This document shows, in pieces, positions 61,879-64,000 of a DNA stretch of 64,000 nucleotides (positions are counted from its first letter, which is position 1; each line of letters starts with the position of its first letter). The translations under genes were made by a program, and so were the position numbers. The DNA is from Paraburkholderia bryophila (GTDB taxonomy: Bacteria > Pseudomonadota > Gammaproteobacteria > Burkholderiales > Burkholderiaceae). The stretch lies in contig NZ_JACCAS010000002.1 in assembly GCF_013409255.1 (NCBI RefSeq), positions 1,550,001 through 1,614,000 of the forward strand, written 5' to 3'. Below the pieces are notes generated by a model that was not told the DNA's origin, ran no database searches, and worked only from the letters and a program-made list of their open reading frames with translations.

Positions 61879-62172
61879 TCAGTGCTGCTCGAAACGCTCG
61901 AAACGCTTTTCGGTCGCGCGTTCTTCGCCGGCCACCTCGGTGACGCGCGCCGCCGGCGGCCCATGCCGCAACCACGACAGCATCCGGTCGACCTGATTGG
62001 CCGAGCCCTGCAACATGGCTTCGACCGATCCGTCGTCGAGATTCGCCACCCATCCTTTGATACCGAGCGCGTGAGCCTGCCGCACGGTCGCGTGGCGAAA
62101 GCCGACGCCCTGCACGATGCCGCGTACGCGCACGTAATACGTTTCGATCCGCTGATCCAGATCCGGGGCCAT
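61879..62172 (-). CDS. acyP: Acylphosphatase
   Basis: 97 residues, close to the usual ~90-100. Catalytic Arg in GVGFRHAT and Asn in GWVANLDDGSVEAMLQG, with VRVRGIVQGVGFR opening the fold. Hydrolyses acyl phosphates such as acetyl or carbamoyl phosphate. Start at ATG 62172: GGGAG lies eight bases upstream of it. ATG at 62187 is in frame but begins inside that site. Confidence 0.88.
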   Translation of the reverse strand: MAPDLDQRIETYYVRVRGIVQGVGFRHATVRQAHALGIKGWVANLDDGSVEAMLQGSANQVDRMLSWLRHGPPAARVTEVAGEERATEKRFERFEQH

Positions 62173-62200
62173 GCCGTGTTCTCCCATGCAACTCAACTTT

Positions 62201-62216
62201 CAAGCCGGCATTCTAG
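62201..62216 (-). promoter_or_regulatory. Candidate acylphosphatase promoter -10 motif (repeat copy 2)
   Basis: Second exact copy of the 16-base motif, giving TAGAAT at 62210-62215 on the minus strand, about 38 bp upstream of the acylphosphatase start. Spacing to the start codon suits a short leader. Confidence 0.42.
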
Positions 62217-62341
62217 CCGCGTCGCGGCGAGCTTGCTCGGCAATGTCCGCCTTCCGAGCGCCTGTCCGGCACACCCGGCGCGACACACGGCGCGCGCGGC
62301 ACGTACAATCCGTCGACTGTCATGCAGGGAATGGAAACAGA

Positions 62342-63364
62342 ATGAGCGAACAGAATCGCGATCTCGTGCTCGTGACCGGCGCTTCCGGCTTTGTCGGCTC
62401 GTCGGTGGCACGCATCGCGCAACAGAAGGGTTTCAAGGTGCGCGTGCTGGTGCGCGCCACCAGTCCGCGTCAAAACGTCGAGGCATTGGACGCGGAAATC
62501 GTCGTCGGCGATATGCGCGACGAAGCGTCCATGCGCACCGCGTTGCGCGGCGTGCGCTATCTGCTGCACGTGGCGGCGGATTATCGACTGTGGGCGCCGG
62601 ACCCGAGCGAAATCGAGCGCTCGAATCTCGAAGGCACCGAAGCGACCATGCGCGCGGCGCTGAAGGAAGGCGTCGAACGCATCGTCTACACGAGCAGCGT
62701 GGCGACGCTGAAGGTGACCAGTTCCGGCCAGTCCGCCGACGAAACCTCGCCGCTCAAAGCCGACCAGGCGATCGGCGTGTACAAGCGCAGCAAAGTGCTG
62801 GCCGAACGCGCGGTGGAACGCATGATCGCCGAAGACGGCCTGCCGGCGGTGATCGTCAATCCGTCGACGCCGATCGGTCCGCGCGACGTCAAGCCGACGC
62901 CGACCGGTCGCATCATCGTCGAAGCGGCGCTCGGCAAGATTCCCGCGTTCGTCGACACGGGCCTGAACCTCGTGCACGTGGACGACGTGGCCGCCGGCCA
63001 TTTTCTGGCGCTGGAACGCGGCAAGATTGGCGAGCGCTACATTCTCGGCGGCGAAAACCTGCCGTTGCAGCAGATGCTCGCGGACATCGCGGCGCTGACC
63101 GGCCGCAAGGCGCCGACGCTGAGCCTGCCGCGCTGGCCGTTGTATCCGCTCGCGATGGGCGCCGAAGCGGTCGCGAAGATCACGAAGCGTGAACCGTTCG
63201 TCACCGTGGACGGTCTGAAGATGTCGAAGAACAAGATGTACTTCACGTCGGCGAAAGCGGAGCGCGAACTCGGTTATCGCGCGCGGCCCTATCGCGAAGG
63301 CTTGAGCGACGCGCTCGACTGGTTCAGGCAAGCGGGCTATCTAACGCCCGGCTCGAAGCGCTGA
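62342..63364 (+). CDS. hpnA: Hopanoid-associated sugar epimerase HpnA
   Basis: 340 residues. Extended SDR: NAD motif VTGASGFVGSSVARIA (about 12-27), catalytic Ser in YTSSVAT and YKRSK pair, IVNPSTPIGPRDVKPTPTGRIIVEA, the signature of the HpnA group linked to hopanoid head-group synthesis. Start ATG 62342 after GGAAACAG; a candidate TACAAT -10 sits at 62304-62309. No other hpn genes in the window. Confidence 0.87.
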   Translation: MSEQNRDLVLVTGASGFVGSSVARIAQQKGFKVRVLVRATSPRQNVEALDAEIVVGDMRDEASMRTALRGVRYLLHVAADYRLWAPDPSEIERSNLEGTEATMRAALKEGVERIVYTSSVATLKVTSSGQSADETSPLKADQAIGVYKRSKVLAERAVERMIAEDGLPAVIVNPSTPIGPRDVKPTPTGRIIVEAALGKIPAFVDTGLNLVHVDDVAAGHFLALERGKIGERYILGGENLPLQQMLADIAALTGRKAPTLSLPRWPLYPLAMGAEAVAKITKREPFVTVDGLKMSKNKMYFTSAKAERELGYRARPYREGLSDALDWFRQAGYLTPGSKR

Positions 63365-63444
63365 AGCCAGCTTCAGCACGCGACACGCGCCCGGCAAACC
63401 GGCGCGGTCGCGAGCATTTTGTTACAACGTCACTGTGTTTGCGA

Positions 63445-63474
63445 CAGGTAAAAGCCTACGCGCAGCAGGTAAAA
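63445..63474 (+). repeat. Direct repeat upstream of last gene
   Basis: CAGGTAAAA occurs at 63445-63453 and 63466-63474, 21 bp apart (two helical turns); the second copy gives TAAAAT, a possible -10, ~30 bp before the ATG at 63502. May be a regulator site. Confidence 0.3.
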
Positions 63475-63501
63475 TCGTAGGTCTTACCAGAGAAACCTCG
63501 C

Positions 63502-64000
63502 ATGAATCTTCACGAACAGCTCGGCGCGCTGGAAATGGGCGTCGATCAGCTCATTCAGGCTGTCGTGGCCCCGCCGGCCGACAATACTCCCGAGACACCC
63601 GCAGAGACCGTTGCGCCGCAAGCGTCGGCGGATCACGTCGCGCCCGAATCGCATGCGGACGGTGTCGCGGCTGAAACCGCCGTGGTTGAGCAGGCGCCGT
63701 CGGCGGTGGTTGAAGAACCGGCCGAGCCGGTTCCACCCACGCTCGAAATCAATCGCCCCGGTCAGAACGAAATCACGATGACGATCGGCGGTCAGACCGT
63801 CGCACTGCGTCCGGACCAGATCGGCAAACTGATCGAGGAGTTGTCGAACGCGCGCGCGTCGATGACGCCGGAACCGCCGCCGGGCATCCCGCCGGGCTGG
63901 CGCTTCGTATCGACCAAGAACCCGGTCATGGCGGTACAGAAGCAGTCGAACGGTGACCGTTTGCTGGTCATGCGCCATACGGGGCACGGCTGGGTGCCGT
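63502..64000 (+). CDS. Pro/Ala/Glu-rich protein, 3' truncated by window end
   Basis: At least 166 residues, no stop before 64000. N-terminal helix (MNLHEQLGALEMGVDQLIQAVV), a long Pro/Ala/Glu/Val-rich linker (about 23-83), then a folded part: ITMTIGGQTVALRPDQIGKLIEELSNARASM and PGIPPGWRFVSTKNPVMAVQKQSNGDRLLVMRHTGHGWVP. Start at ATG 63502 after CCAGAGAAA. No family recognised; the antisense frame at 63484-63987 is a shadow. Confidence 0.7.
   Translation, partial: MNLHEQLGALEMGVDQLIQAVVAPPADNTPETPAETVAPQASADHVAPESHADGVAAETAVVEQAPSAVVEEPAEPVPPTLEINRPGQNEITMTIGGQTVALRPDQIGKLIEELSNARASMTPEPPPGIPPGWRFVSTKNPVMAVQKQSNGDRLLVMRHTGHGWVP

Noticed and set aside
1..64000. CRISPR arrays, tRNA/rRNA genes, insertion sequences, prophage
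   Set aside because: No regularly spaced repeats, cloverleaf sequences, transposase motifs or phage structural genes were seen while reading both strands.

Overview
The window is high-G+C proteobacterial chromosome, most likely from Paraburkholderia/Burkholderia (Burkholderiales). The pointers are a phosphocholine-specific phospholipase C, an OmpC-type Burkholderia porin, a DUF3562 protein, hpnA, many LysR/IclR regulators with catabolic genes, and long meaningless antisense frames caused by GC-rich codon use. I see no rRNA, tRNA, CRISPR array, IS element or phage. The assignment to genus is inference.

Layout. 1-1329: 3' end of a secreted phospholipase C. 1414-4396: lower-GC Rhs polymorphic toxin with a Sec signal, its presumed immunity gene and a tiny coupled leader ORF. 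4737-7021: cupin, aspartoacylase-like enzyme and an orphan amino-acid binding protein, with a divergent LysR. 8110-10396: divergent lysA/lysR pair of the E. coli type. 10661-14849: SDR, extended rubredoxin, mini membrane protein, hydrolase and a Rieske oxygenase. 15023-20195: membrane glycosyltransferase, cytochrome b561, and a lipid-type group (CFA-synthase-like methyltransferase, DUF1295 protein, lipocalin). 20384-26506: LysR, EamA exporter with a His-rich tail, DUF3562 protein, FAD oxidase, MocR regulator, GNAT. 26678-30043: HscC-type Hsp70 with a J-domain membrane protein. 30078-31692: low-GC PAAR/glycine-zipper protein/membrane protein trio that looks like an orphan type VI secretion effector-immunity island.

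31941-47979 is the centrepiece: a tightly packed minus-strand operon of 14 genes with eight-base overlaps at four junctions. It encodes an MFS transporter, a three-component Rieske oxygenase (oxygenase, ferredoxin, reductase, plus a small unknown protein), two SDRs, an extradiol dioxygenase, semialdehyde dehydrogenase, C-C hydrolase, cupin, ThDP enzyme, aspartate-dehydrogenase-like protein and an IclR regulator. A divergent porin and a second, paralogous IclR gene follow. A palindrome at the operon promoter and a matching half-site at the porin promoter suggest one regulator controls uptake and catabolism. The set can be read as: porin and MFS import an aromatic compound, the Rieske system dihydroxylates it, an SDR rearomatises, the VOC enzyme cleaves the ring, and hydrolase/ALDH/ThDP enzyme process the product. 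The substrate is not identifiable from sequence.

48156-64000: Tat-type acid phosphatase, DUF4410 protein, secreted nuclease, a possible small RNA with a CRP-like palindrome beside it, hipBA toxin-antitoxin genes with an AT-rich repeat-bearing promoter, a DapA-family enzyme, lytic transglycosylase, Crp/Fnr regulator, Mpo1-like protein, RarD, EgtD without EgtB, acylphosphatase, HpnA, and the start of a Pro/Ala/Glu-rich protein cut by the window end.
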